Assembly (NCBI GenBank): GCA_025766275.1
Contig: JAFKAC010000030.1
Location: 124,001-188,000, forward strand
Direction: 5' to 3'
Length of the DNA: 64,000 bases
Source of the DNA: Lactarius indigo
Lineage: Eukaryota > Basidiomycota > Agaricomycetes > Russulales > Russulaceae
Below the pieces are notes generated by a model. The model did no database searches. It saw only the letters and a program-made list of their open reading frames with translations, and was not told the DNA's origin. The translations under genes and the position numbers were made by a program. Positions within the stretch are counted from its first letter, which is position 1; each line of letters starts with the position of its first letter. Below are positions 53,071 to 62,386 of the stretch, piece by piece.

Positions 53071-53615
53071 TGTTGAGACGCGACTGTTAAAGTCACATGT
53101 CTCGTGGGATCTGATTGAGTCAGCCCACATACTATATACGGTATCTGTCCTTTATGGACTTATGGACACTCCGGACTCATACGGACCGCTTTTGTTTATC
53201 TTTATTGTTAAGACCTATATATGGTTCTTATTGTTCTTTCTATTGTTAAGATACCGGTATTGTCTGCTTTAGGCAGTTATTGTTCTCTGCCATCCAATGG
53301 CATTTCTCCCTCTGGCGCACAGACCATCTGTATTGTGTTTGGATCACCAGTGCGCACAGACCATTATTAGCTAAGCGTCCTGTATATAAGGACTGCTGTT
53401 TTCGCCTCTACACTTCAGAGTTCCTTCTACCTCTGAAGTGTAAGTTCCTTCCATCTACCTTACTCTCTTCACCTTTACTTATAAGATGTTCTATAGAACT
53501 TGTCTGTCTCTAGGTGTGTAGTAATGGTATTAGAGTTCCTTCTACCTCTGAAGTAACTTGTCTGTCTCTAGCTGTCCAAGCTTATTTCTTGCTTGTTAGT
53601 TCTGCGCTTCAAACA
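53071..53615 (+). repeat. Copia-2 3' LTR
   Basis: 545 bp, one base different from the 5' LTR by eye, followed by TSD TCTCC. Confidence 0.95.
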
Positions 53616-53620
53616 TCTCC

Positions 53621-55756
53621 TGGGGAGGACATGCATATAACACTCACCTCTACGTCACTATCCTAGGGCGACCACAAATTATACTAGGACACGCCTGGTT
53701 CAGAGACACTAATCCCGACATCGACTGGACGAGAAATCAACTACTTGGACCAGACAGGCAACTCACCTATGAAAGACGAGACTCCATTGACACCATCGCG
53801 CAGCAGATGGCGGAAAGGTTCGGTTCAAGCAGAGCCGAAAAACTACCGCCACAATATGCACAATATGCCACCGTCTTCTCGGAAGAAGCCGCTAAACGAT
53901 TCCCACCTGAACACGTAGATGACCACGTGATCACCTTACTCCCCGACGCGCCACCCACACTCCAATGTAAAATATATCCGCTAAATGCAAAAGAACTGGA
54001 ACACCTCAACAAATTCCTACAGGAGCATTTAGAAAAGGGGTATATTCGTGAATCGAAGTCACATTACGCGTCGTCGTTTTTCTTTCTAAAGAAAAAGGAC
54101 GGCAAGCTACGACCGGTCCAAGATTACAAACCACTCAACAAAATAACGGTTCGGGACACTTATCCGATCCCACTGATCTCGAATATCCTGGACAGACTGG
54201 CCGACAAAACCTTGTTTACTAAGTTCGACATTCGCTGGGGATATAACAATATCCAAATCAAAGATGGGGATCAATGGAAAGCCGCATTTAAAACGCCCCA
54301 CGGATTGTTCGAACCTATGGTCATGTATTTCGGATTAACGAACTCACCAGCTACCTTTGTACATGCAATGAACCAGATCTTCCGTTCCTTACTCAATCAG
54401 CATCCAGCGGAACTATTCGTTTACATGGATGATATACTCATCGCCACTACTCACGACGTTCAACGACATTGACTGATCGTTAACAAAGTCTTACAGATCC
54501 TCCTTGACGAGAGTTACTTTCTGAAACTCTCCAAGTGTGAGTTCGAGCGTACCGAGATCGACTACCTTGGCATGACCATTGCTGGCGGAACGATTCAAAT
54601 GGGACAAGACAAAATATCGGGTCTTCATGACTGGCCACGCCGACTCACGACTGTCAAGCAAGTACGCAGTGTTCTCGGCATACTAGGATATCAACGACCG
54701 TTCATTCCACATTACACACATTTAGCCCAACTGCTCACGCAGCTTCTTCGCAAAGATACTCTGTTCAACTGGACCATGGAACATACCACAGCTCTTGACA
54801 AACTTATCACCTTCGCCTGTTCGCGCCCAGCACTGAAACAACCGGATGCTGACCTACCATACTCCCTCCAAACCGATGCCTCCTTGTACGCCATGGGCGC
54901 CATTCTGACTCAACCGGACTCACGGAACAAAAATCAAGCGGTCGGATATTTTTCACAGGCATTCTCACCCACGGAACAGAACTACGACGTTTACGATCGC
55001 GAATTTCTCGCCCTCGTCCATGGACTCGAACATTGGCGACACCTCTTGGTTGCCGCCCGCCACCCGGTTACCGTCTTTACTGACCACGCCAATCTCCTTC
55101 ACTACCGGTCTCCGCAGCACATCAATCGACGTGTTGCACGCCTCGTCAACATCCTCGCCGACTACGACCTTCGCCTTCGTCATGTGCCCGGACCTACTCT
55201 CCACGCCGACTCACTTTCTTGTCATCCATCCCTTGTGCCTGGCACTGACGACAACACCGGCGTAGTCGTCCTACTGCCCGCCTACTTCATCAATGCTGCT
55301 TGCGTTGTTTCTCTCGATGACCGGTGTCGTCAGGCGCAGCTTCTCACTCTTCCGTCGGACTAGGTCGATCGTTACCGCTTGGACCATTCATCAACTCCCC
55401 CTTCGCTTGCCTTTCACCACGGCTGCCTTGTGATCGTGGACGATCTCACCCTAAGGAGGGGGGTGATCGAATCCTTCCATGATTCGATTACTGCCGGTCA
55501 CCCCGGCCAGACGAAAACTATACAGGCGATACAAAAACACTACTGGTGGCCAAACATGACAAAGGACATCACTGACTACGTCATAGGATGCCATACCTGT
55601 CAAGCCAATAAAAACCTGCCCGGTCGCCCAAAACCACCAATATCGCCCATCTACCCTACAGAAGCAGCATTGCCATTTCACGTAGTGGCTCTCGACTTCA
55701 TCATTAAACTTCCTAAATCAGGAAAGTACGACACCATCCTTACGATCACCGATCAA
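53621..55756 (+). pseudogene. pol: Gypsy-C Pol: protease end, RT, RNase H, integrase start
   Basis: Continues after Copia-2 (WGGHAYNTHLYVTILGRPQIILGHAWF). RT has FDIRWGYNN near 54226 and catalytic YMDD near 54424. A TGA at 54470-54472 follows QRH. RNase H has LQTDASLYAMGAIL near 54868, and FTDHANLLHYR near 55077. A TAG at 55361-55363 follows LPSD. Integrase HHCC has AGHPGQTKTIQAIQKHYWWP and CHTCQANK. The core begins LDFIIKLPKSGKYD near 55693. A solo LTR is inserted at 55762. Confidence 0.85.
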
Positions 55757-55761
55757 GGATG

Positions 55762-56387
55762 TGTTGATAAGTGACCCTTGCGCACTTAGCGGCTCGTACG
55801 GACCGGACTTGCAGCATGGACTGCTTTAGATTAGATACACAGGACTTGTAGATTAGATACTGTTTGATCTGTACAATCTGGACTTACCATTGCGTCATCT
55901 ATGACATCACTGTACTTCTATGACATCATACATCCGGACTCTGCGTTGTATAACGCCTTTGTACTTTCCTTTGTTCTTTACTTAGTATTATCCTTATTAT
56001 GATGTCAGTATGATATCATCTAGTTCTGGACTCTTCTTGTTCTCCTCTCCCTTGTTCTCAAAGCGTCCACTCTTTTGTCCCTTTGTAGAACAATAGCACC
56101 TTTGTATTCTGTGACTAGCGTTACTTATCTTGTACTACTGTCACCCTCTGTAGGAGTATAAGTAGAGTACTATGTACGCTCCTGGTCCACATCAGTTCTC
56201 ACTGCTTGTGTGCCAGGTAAGCCTCCTTTCTTCCAATGTAACAACATCAGTTCTCACTGCTTGTGTGCCAGACATCTCTGCTTTACTTTGCTAGATCTCC
56301 TGTTGCTGCTTTCCAGCCACCCAGCTTGTCTCACCACAGAACACTTTGTCCCTCTGTGAGTAAGCTATCTATGTGTGCTGTTCATCA
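55762..56387 (+). repeat. Solo LTR (626 bp) in the Gypsy-C integrase
   Basis: TGTTGATAAGTG to TTCATCA with TSD GGATG (55757-55761 and 56388-56392). It contains a direct duplication of CATCAGTTCTCACTGCTTG. Excision restores ITDQGC then LKASIFIPC. I recognise no full element of this family in the window. Confidence 0.9.
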
Positions 56388-56392
56388 GGATG

Positions 56393-56585
56393 TTTGAAAG
56401 CAAGCATATTCATTCCGTGTAGAGAATCGATAGACGCAGAACAGACGGCCATGCTATACCTCCGATACGTGGTACCGCACTACGGACTTCCCACCAAGGT
56501 GATATCCGACAGAGATCCACGTTTCACCGCCATGTTTACTAGGGCATTATGCGCCGCGCTAAAGGTGGATCAGAACATCAGTACT
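56393..56585 (+). pseudogene. pol: Gypsy-C integrase core, middle part
   Basis: LKASIFIPCRESIDAEQTAMLYL, then VISDRDPRF with the second catalytic Asp, then KVDQNIST, where Gypsy-D enters at 56586. The rest should resume after the Gypsy-D 3' LTR outside the window. Confidence 0.85.
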
Positions 56586-57153
56586 TGTTACGACTTTCTT
56601 GGACTCGTCCCTTTTCTTACCATTATTCTCTTCCCACACTATACGAGCCCTGTATGATTACGCGGACGTTACGATTACCCGGTTTCCATCACGCGCCCTG
56701 CTTATCTATGTTCTCTTTTGATAAAGCTTGACATGTGCTAGTTTCCGACTTGTTCCCTCTCACGCGCGGCCCCGCGTGATTCTCCATTATCCTCGATATA
56801 GCCCTGCCTTGTTCCCTATATGCTCACTCCTTTCTTCCTTGGTTTGGCGATGGCGCCATCTGTTTGTAATAACCATACAGTGCGATCTCTATTTAAACCT
56901 AGTCATACCTAGCTTGTACGGTAGACTAGACTTCTTGTGTAATACTACACTCGTCTACGCAAAGTCTCCTTGACCCCCGACCCTTGCTTTCGCTAGGCCT
57001 TCGAGTCTTAGCTCTCCTCTATAGTCCAAGTGACACACGTCCTTGTGACTCTTGTGCATCATCCATACTGAAGTCGAGCCTTTGAGCTTTGACTACCGAG
57101 CGATTGACTGACTTAGTACAGGTCGTACTTAACGCCCCTGTAGTGGCGTTACA
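56586..57153 (+). repeat. Gypsy-D 5' LTR
   Basis: 568 bp with TATTTAAA at 56890-56897 and AGACTAGACTT at 56923-56933. Confidence 0.92.
56890..56933 (+). promoter_or_regulatory. Gypsy-D promoter and self-primer
   Basis: TATTTAAA at 56890 is 33 nt before AGACTAGACTT (56923-56933), the exact reverse complement of AAGTCTAGTCT at 57156-57166, two bases after the LTR. Pairing stops at exactly 11 nt at both ends, the length used by Tf1. Confidence 0.75.
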
Positions 57154-57155
57154 TT

Positions 57156-57166
57156 AAGTCTAGTCT
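57156..57166 (+). promoter_or_regulatory. Gypsy-D self-primer-binding site
   Basis: AAGTCTAGTCT, complementary over 11 positions to 56923-56933. Confidence 0.75.
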
Positions 57167-57171
57167 CCACA

Positions 57172-58833
57172 GTGGCTCTCACCAGCCGAAGCCGAACACA
57201 GTTCGTAAAAGAATACCTGGAGCGGCATCCTTACGACGACCTAAGGCCTTCGATCAAAGGAACCGCTCTTTGGAGGAATACCCCACACGACGAAGGGTAT
57301 TACGTCTACGACCCCGATAAACTCACATACGAACCAATCGAGTATATTGAAGACCAACACATTTGGGCCTACGTTGCCTACTCCGATTCAAAACACTCCT
57401 GGTACTCCTATAAACCCGTCCCCGCACACTTAGGCCTAGGACCAGGAAAAGGACAAATCAGCGCCATCGAGGCTGACTCCGATATCGAAGAACCATCTTC
57501 CGAACCCGATCTAGACAACCCAACACTTACGCCCACCATCCAACGACCTGTGGACTTCGCATCATATGCCAACATGTCCACCACCCAACTTTCCACCACC
57601 CTCACCTCCGCGCAACCAACCGCAGGCTCCTCGGCAGCGAATCCTACAAGTAGTGGAGGACATCCTGTGGGAGGAGGTATGCCGACAAGCGGAGGAAGCA
57701 CTGCGGGAGGCGCAGGAAGCCATCATGGAGGCGGTGCGCCTGGAGGTGGAGGCGGTGCGCCTGGAAGTGGAGGCGGTGCGCCTGGAGGCGGAGGCGGCGC
57801 GCCTGGAGGTGGAGGCGGCGGAGCAGCAGCAGGTCCCGCCGCCGGAGGACTCCCACCAAACGGGCGACTTGGAGGAAATCCCCCACCAGAATTCACCGGG
57901 GATCGAGAAGCCAGCAGAGCCTTCCTAAACGCCTTCGCACTCTACCGAGGAATGAACCCGAACGTCCAACAATTAACCCTTCCTTATTCATGCGCCATGA
58001 CCCTCCTCTCGTACATTCGAGGACCATTAGTGGACGACTGGGTTGAAGAACAAATACAATGGCTAGCCGACCAATTGGCGGGAGGAGTAGCCATGAATGC
58101 CGAAAACCTGTGGAACACTATCGAAACAAGGTTTATCCAAGCATACACCGACACTACTCAACAGCAAAAAGCCCGCCATGCCATTCAAAACCTACGAATG
58201 GACAAAGAAGATATCGACACTTACATAGCCAAGTTCTCTAACCTGGCCAATAAGGCGGGATACAATAAGGACGAAGCCACTACCCTGGAGATTTTCCAGA
58301 AAGGCCTCCCAAATGCGCTAGTCATAAACGCAATCAAGTTCCACCACCCCGTAGATTGGGACGACTGGAAAACAGCGGTTACGCTCCAGCAAGCAGAATA
58401 TCTCCTCCTCAAAGATAGACTCACTAAGGGAAGAACGGACAAGAAAGGAGGAGCCTCCCGCGACCAATGGCTGAACGCCCTCAACAAAACCAGAGATCCA
58501 AACACCATGGACGTCAGCCGAACTCGCGCAAGAGCAGCAATGACGGAGGATGAAAAGAAGCTACTTCAAAAAGAAGGAAGATGCTTCCGGTGCCGAGGAC
58601 AAGGACACATCTCCAGATTCTGTCCTCAAAAAACGGCCCCAACCGTCAAGGCCACAAACACGAGCGACTCCACTCCAACTACCGCCACCATTTCAATGAC
58701 CGCATCACGCCCCCTTTCCAATGAGGAACAAGCGGACGCTCAAGTAGCAGCCTTATTCGCCCAAACCCCCGAAGTACGAGAGCTAATGGTGGATAAACTC
58801 TTCGGGCAAAAGAAGGATTTTCTGAACGCTTGA
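57172..58833 (+). CDS. gag: Gypsy-D Gag
   Basis: The frame has no in-frame ATG before the first domain. GTG at 57172 is the first plausible start (non-AUG), in the same place as GTG 23484 of Gypsy-B, and the frame is closed upstream by TAA at 57130. N-terminal domain GTALWRNTPHDEGYYVYD (about 24-85) is shared with B and C. A Gly-rich linker (about 180-225, with GGGAP repeats) precedes the Retrotrans_gag region (about 242-400). The zinc knuckle CFRCRGQGHISRFC is at about 471. TGA stop at 58831-58833. The first natural ATG (57573) would remove the N-terminal domain. Confidence 0.88.
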   Translation: MALTSRSRTQFVKEYLERHPYDDLRPSIKGTALWRNTPHDEGYYVYDPDKLTYEPIEYIEDQHIWAYVAYSDSKHSWYSYKPVPAHLGLGPGKGQISAIEADSDIEEPSSEPDLDNPTLTPTIQRPVDFASYANMSTTQLSTTLTSAQPTAGSSAANPTSSGGHPVGGGMPTSGGSTAGGAGSHHGGGAPGGGGGAPGSGGGAPGGGGGAPGGGGGGAAAGPAAGGLPPNGRLGGNPPPEFTGDREASRAFLNAFALYRGMNPNVQQLTLPYSCAMTLLSYIRGPLVDDWVEEQIQWLADQLAGGVAMNAENLWNTIETRFIQAYTDTTQQQKARHAIQNLRMDKEDIDTYIAKFSNLANKAGYNKDEATTLEIFQKGLPNALVINAIKFHHPVDWDDWKTAVTLQQAEYLLLKDRLTKGRTDKKGGASRDQWLNALNKTRDPNTMDVSRTRARAAMTEDEKKLLQKEGRCFRCRGQGHISRFCPQKTAPTVKATNTSDSTPTTATISMTASRPLSNEEQADAQVAALFAQTPEVRELMVDKLFGQKKDFLNA

Positions 58834-58836
58834 ACC
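58812..58836 (+). promoter_or_regulatory. Gypsy-D gag-pol -1 frameshift site (candidate)
   Basis: Gag ends GAT TTT CTG AAC GCT TGA. Pol is in the -1 frame (TTT TCT GAA CGC TTG AAC CCG), open well upstream, so a slip on TTTT four codons before the Gag stop makes Gag-Pol. Gypsy-B has the same arrangement. No ATG starts Pol. Confidence 0.6.
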
Positions 58837-61800
58837 CGGCGGCCTGGGCTAGAGCATTAAAACTTAGCGTGTACAATAGCAGATTCCGATCCATGCGAAT
58901 TCCAGTACTTTTCAAATCTGCTCACGCGACGGCCGAACGAAACGTTTTGGTAGACTCGGGCGCAACAGACAACTTCATAAGCGCAAACCTCTTGAGGCGA
59001 CTCAAAATAGCCTGGCTACCTACTGAACGTTCCATCAAGATATGGAACGTAGATGGAACCCACAATCAAGGAGGAGAGATCACATCTTTCACCGACCTCA
59101 CCGTTAAAACCGGAGGAAAGACTCAAAACCTTCGATTCCTCATCACAGACCTAGGAAACGACGAAGTTATACTGGGATATCCCTGGTTTACGGCTTTTGA
59201 ACCCAAGTTCCATTGGCGAGACGCCACACTCGATGAAGAGTTCCAACCGGTGGTTATTACCAGTCTGCATCTGTCCGACGAAGCCATGCCTCTTGAAGCA
59301 ACTATCAAGGCATTGGAGACGTATCAACTGGACGAATCAGCCTGGGAACAGCTACAAGAAGAAGACGAACCTTCGATCCGACTGCGAAAAACGACAACAG
59401 CATCGGAACTGGCACAGCAGGAAGCGGCTAAAAGACCCCAGAAAACCTTCGAAGAGATGGTCCCGGAAGAATACCGGAGGCATCAGAAAGTTTTCAGCGA
59501 AGAAGCATCCCAGCGCTTTCCCCCTTCACGCCCGTGGGATCACGCTATCGATCTAGTCCCAACCGCCCCTGAAACAATGGATTGCAAAGTATATCCACTC
59601 ACGATCCCAGAAAACGAAAAACTAACAGAATTCATAACCGAACACTTGGAAAAGAAGTACATCCAACCATCCAAGTCTCCTTACGCATCTCCCTTCTTCT
59701 TCATCAAAAAGAAGGACGGGAAACTACGCCCGGTACAGGACTACCGCCGTCTTAACGAACTGACCGTAAAAAATCACTATCCACTCCCCCTAATCCCCGA
59801 ACTCATTGACAAGATCCGAGAAGCAAGACTTTATTCGAAACTTGATATCCGATGGGGATACAACAATGTTCGAATCAAACAAGGGGATGAATGGAAGGCG
59901 GCGTTCAAGACAAATCAGGGATTATTCGAACCGCGAGTCATGTTTTTCGGCCTCACTAACTCCCCAAGCACCTTCCAAACTATGATGGACACTATCTTCC
60001 GGGAGTTAGTGCTGACAGGAGAAGTGATCGTCTACATGGACGATATCCTAATCGCAACCGCGGACAACCGTGCCCACCACAGAATGGTGCTACACCAAGT
60101 CCTTGACCTCTGTGACAAACACGACTTATACATCAAGCCAGAGAAATGCGTATTCGAAGTCTATGAAGTAGAATACTTGGGACTAATCATCGGGCACGGA
60201 CAGTTGCGAATGGACCCAATCAAAGTGCAGGGGGTCCGAGAATGGAAGGCGCCGACATCACTCAAAGAAGTACGAGCCTTCTTAGGATTCTGCAATTTTT
60301 ACCGGCGATTCATACGGGGATTCTCTACAATTGCGAGGCCCCTCCACGACCTTACGAAGAAAAACGTCCCCTGGGAATGGACGGAAGCTAGACAAAAAGC
60401 CTTTGACACCATCAAAGAACGAATCAGTTCGGAACCGGTTTTGTTGTTCCCGAAACTAGACCAACCCTTCGAAATCGAAGTTGACGCTTCAAGCTACGCT
60501 CTAGGGGCCGTCCTAAATCAGAAGGGAGAAGACAACAAAATACATCCGGTCGCATTCTATTCCGAGTCCCTATCAGAAGCCGAACGTAATTACGACATTT
60601 ACGACAGGGAGCTACTAGCAATTGTCAAAGCGCTACGCACTTGGCGAACATACCTCCTGGGATCCCCCCATTTAATAACGATCCATACAGACCATGCCAA
60701 CCTGCAACACTGGAAAGAACCCAGGAAAATTAGTCGACGAGTAGCGCGGGAGTTCCAAGAGCTATCGGAGTACAACTTTATACTCAAACATATCCCTGGT
60801 ACCAAGAATACGCAAGCAGACTCCTTATCGAGAAGGCCCGACTATGATGACGGCACCAGTGACAATGATCACGTCACAGTACTCCCAGACGACGTATTTC
60901 TCAAAGTCACCCAAACGTCCATGCACGATATGGATATATGGACTCAAATTGCACAGAATATGGACGAAGCAGCACTCCTCCCGTGGATCGAACCCCACGA
61001 CCTAAAGAAACACAATGGGTTGTGGTGGAAGGGCGATGCTCTCGTTGTTGTGGGAAACAACGAACTTAAACGGGGGGTGATCACCTTTTTCCACGATACT
61101 CCAAGCGCAGGACACCCAGGAATTGCAAACACTCTAGAGCTAGTACGACGCGACTTCTGGTGGCCCAACATGCGCAAAGATGTGGAAGCCTACGTCAAGG
61201 GGTGTGCAACATGCCAAAGCAACAAAATCAATCATCACCGACAGAAGCCCCATTTGTTTCCCATTACCACCGAACCATCGGCCGAACCGTTTGAAGTGGT
61301 AGCCATGGACTTCATAGTCAAACTCCCAATATCAAAAGGGTTCGACTCAATCCTCACTGTCACGGACCACGACTGCTCGAAAGCGGCGATATTCATACCG
61401 TGTAACGAAACCATAACGTCGGAAGGTGTGGCAAAACTTTATCTCCGACATGTCTATCCCCACTACGGCCTACCCCGAAGGATCATATCCGATCGAGACC
61501 CAAGATTCGCGTCTATGTTCATGCGACAACTGTGCAAAACGCTGGGGATACAGCAAAACGTATCATCAGCATATCATCCGCAAACGGACGGTCAATCAGA
61601 ACGAACAAACCAATGGTTAGAACAATACCTGCGACATTGGTGTAACGTGCAACAAGACAACTGGGTGGAACTTCTACCAATGGCACAATTCGCTCACAAT
61701 TCCTGGAGAAATGCCACCACCAAGCACTCCCCCTTCTCTCTCATTATGGGATGGGAACCACGAACCGTGTGGACACCAAAACCATCACACAGCCCCACGG

Positions 61801-62363
61801 TGAACCAAAGATTGGAAGAATTGCAGATACTCCGACAGCACGCACAAGATAGTATCAAGCACGCACAACACCTCATGGCCCAACGAGGAAAAGCAGGATT
61901 CACACCTTATCAGCAAGGGGACCAAGTATGGTTAGAAGGGACCAATCTCCGTACCTTCTACCCCACAAGCAAATTAGCCCCGAAGCGGTACGGACCCTTC
62001 AACATCGTCAAGGTTCTATCAGACGTTTCATACGAATTGGAACTTCCGACATCATGGAAAATACACCCAGTATTCCACGCGAATCTTCTAACGCCATACA
62101 AAGAAACGGAGATGCACGGCGCAAATTATACCCGACCTCCGCCGGACCTTATCGATGGAGAAGAGGAGTACGAGGTGGAGCAGATCGAAGACGCCCAGGA
62201 ACGGGGAAGAGGGCGCAAACTCCACTACCTAGTAAAGTGGAAGGGATTCCCACCAAGCGATAACACATGGGAACCTGCAACAAACATGACCCACGCCACA
62301 GACGCCATCAAAAACTTCTACCAACGATACCCGACCGCCAAAGGGGCTGGACGAACGATATAA
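58830..62363 (+). CDS. pol: Gypsy-D Pol polyprotein with chromodomain
   Basis: 1177 codons without a stop, entered by frameshift. Protease VLVDSGATDNFIS at about 41. RT begins near 265, LDIRWGYNN at about 340 and catalytic YMDD at about 401. RNase H has EIEVDASSYALGAVL at about 548 and IHTDHANLQHW at about 617. Integrase zinc region has GHPGIANTLELVRRDFWWP to GCATCQSNK at about 757-796, and the core has MDFIVKLP (about 826), SDRDPRF (about 887) and the Glu of DGQSERTNQW (about 922). GPFNIVKVL-type beta fold follows, and the C-terminal chromodomain YEVEQIEDA to VKWKGFPPSDNTWEPA lies at about 1113-1155, with aromatic residues Y, W and W suited to methyl-lysine binding. Such domains direct integration to heterochromatin, which fits the nested setting. 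Confidence 0.95.
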   Translation: MNPAAWARALKLSVYNSRFRSMRIPVLFKSAHATAERNVLVDSGATDNFISANLLRRLKIAWLPTERSIKIWNVDGTHNQGGEITSFTDLTVKTGGKTQNLRFLITDLGNDEVILGYPWFTAFEPKFHWRDATLDEEFQPVVITSLHLSDEAMPLEATIKALETYQLDESAWEQLQEEDEPSIRLRKTTTASELAQQEAAKRPQKTFEEMVPEEYRRHQKVFSEEASQRFPPSRPWDHAIDLVPTAPETMDCKVYPLTIPENEKLTEFITEHLEKKYIQPSKSPYASPFFFIKKKDGKLRPVQDYRRLNELTVKNHYPLPLIPELIDKIREARLYSKLDIRWGYNNVRIKQGDEWKAAFKTNQGLFEPRVMFFGLTNSPSTFQTMMDTIFRELVLTGEVIVYMDDILIATADNRAHHRMVLHQVLDLCDKHDLYIKPEKCVFEVYEVEYLGLIIGHGQLRMDPIKVQGVREWKAPTSLKEVRAFLGFCNFYRRFIRGFSTIARPLHDLTKKNVPWEWTEARQKAFDTIKERISSEPVLLFPKLDQPFEIEVDASSYALGAVLNQKGEDNKIHPVAFYSESLSEAERNYDIYDRELLAIVKALRTWRTYLLGSPHLITIHTDHANLQHWKEPRKISRRVAREFQELSEYNFILKHIPGTKNTQADSLSRRPDYDDGTSDNDHVTVLPDDVFLKVTQTSMHDMDIWTQIAQNMDEAALLPWIEPHDLKKHNGLWWKGDALVVVGNNELKRGVITFFHDTPSAGHPGIANTLELVRRDFWWPNMRKDVEAYVKGCATCQSNKINHHRQKPHLFPITTEPSAEPFEVVAMDFIVKLPISKGFDSILTVTDHDCSKAAIFIPCNETITSEGVAKLYLRHVYPHYGLPRRIISDRDPRFASMFMRQLCKTLGIQQNVSSAYHPQTDGQSERTNQWLEQYLRHWCNVQQDNWVELLPMAQFAHNSWRNATTKHSPFSLIMGWEPRTVWTPKPSHSPTVNQRLEELQILRQHAQDSIKHAQHLMAQRGKAGFTPYQQGDQVWLEGTNLRTFYPTSKLAPKRYGPFNIVKVLSDVSYELELPTSWKIHPVFHANLLTPYKETEMHGANYTRPPPDLIDGEEEYEVEQIEDAQERGRGRKLHYLVKWKGFPPSDNTWEPATNMTHATDAIKNFYQRYPTAKGAGRTI

Positions 62364-62386
62364 GAACACCTCCCCTTCACATCCCC

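Larger units (their letters stand above)
46763..53615 (+). mobile_element. Copia-2, intact full-length Copia element
   Basis: 545-bp LTRs at 46763-47307 and 53071-53615 differ at a single base by eye (T at 46786, C at 53094). TSD TCTCC (46758-46762 and 53616-53620). The primer site GGTTATGGGCCC starts at 47308. One uninterrupted ORF of 1467 codons. All signs point to a very recent insertion and possible activity. Confidence 0.95.
44229..56585 (+). mobile_element. Gypsy-C, decayed Gypsy element (3' end outside the window)
   Basis: It holds Gag, protease, RT, RNase H and most of the integrase. It carries four insertions: a solo LTR at 45274, Copia-2 at 46763, a solo LTR at 55762 and Gypsy-D at 56586. 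Gag and protease share a frame, unlike B and D. Its integrase C-terminus, any chromodomain and the 3' LTR must lie beyond 64000, past Gypsy-D. Its 5' LTR is split by Gypsy-B. Confidence 0.85.

Noticed and set aside
7247..55363. UGA recoding (reassigned stop) as an explanation for frequent in-frame UGA
   Set aside because: Intact elements here have no internal UGA, Gypsy-D Gag uses TGA as its stop, and relatives have Arg (CGA) at these sites. Decay is simpler.
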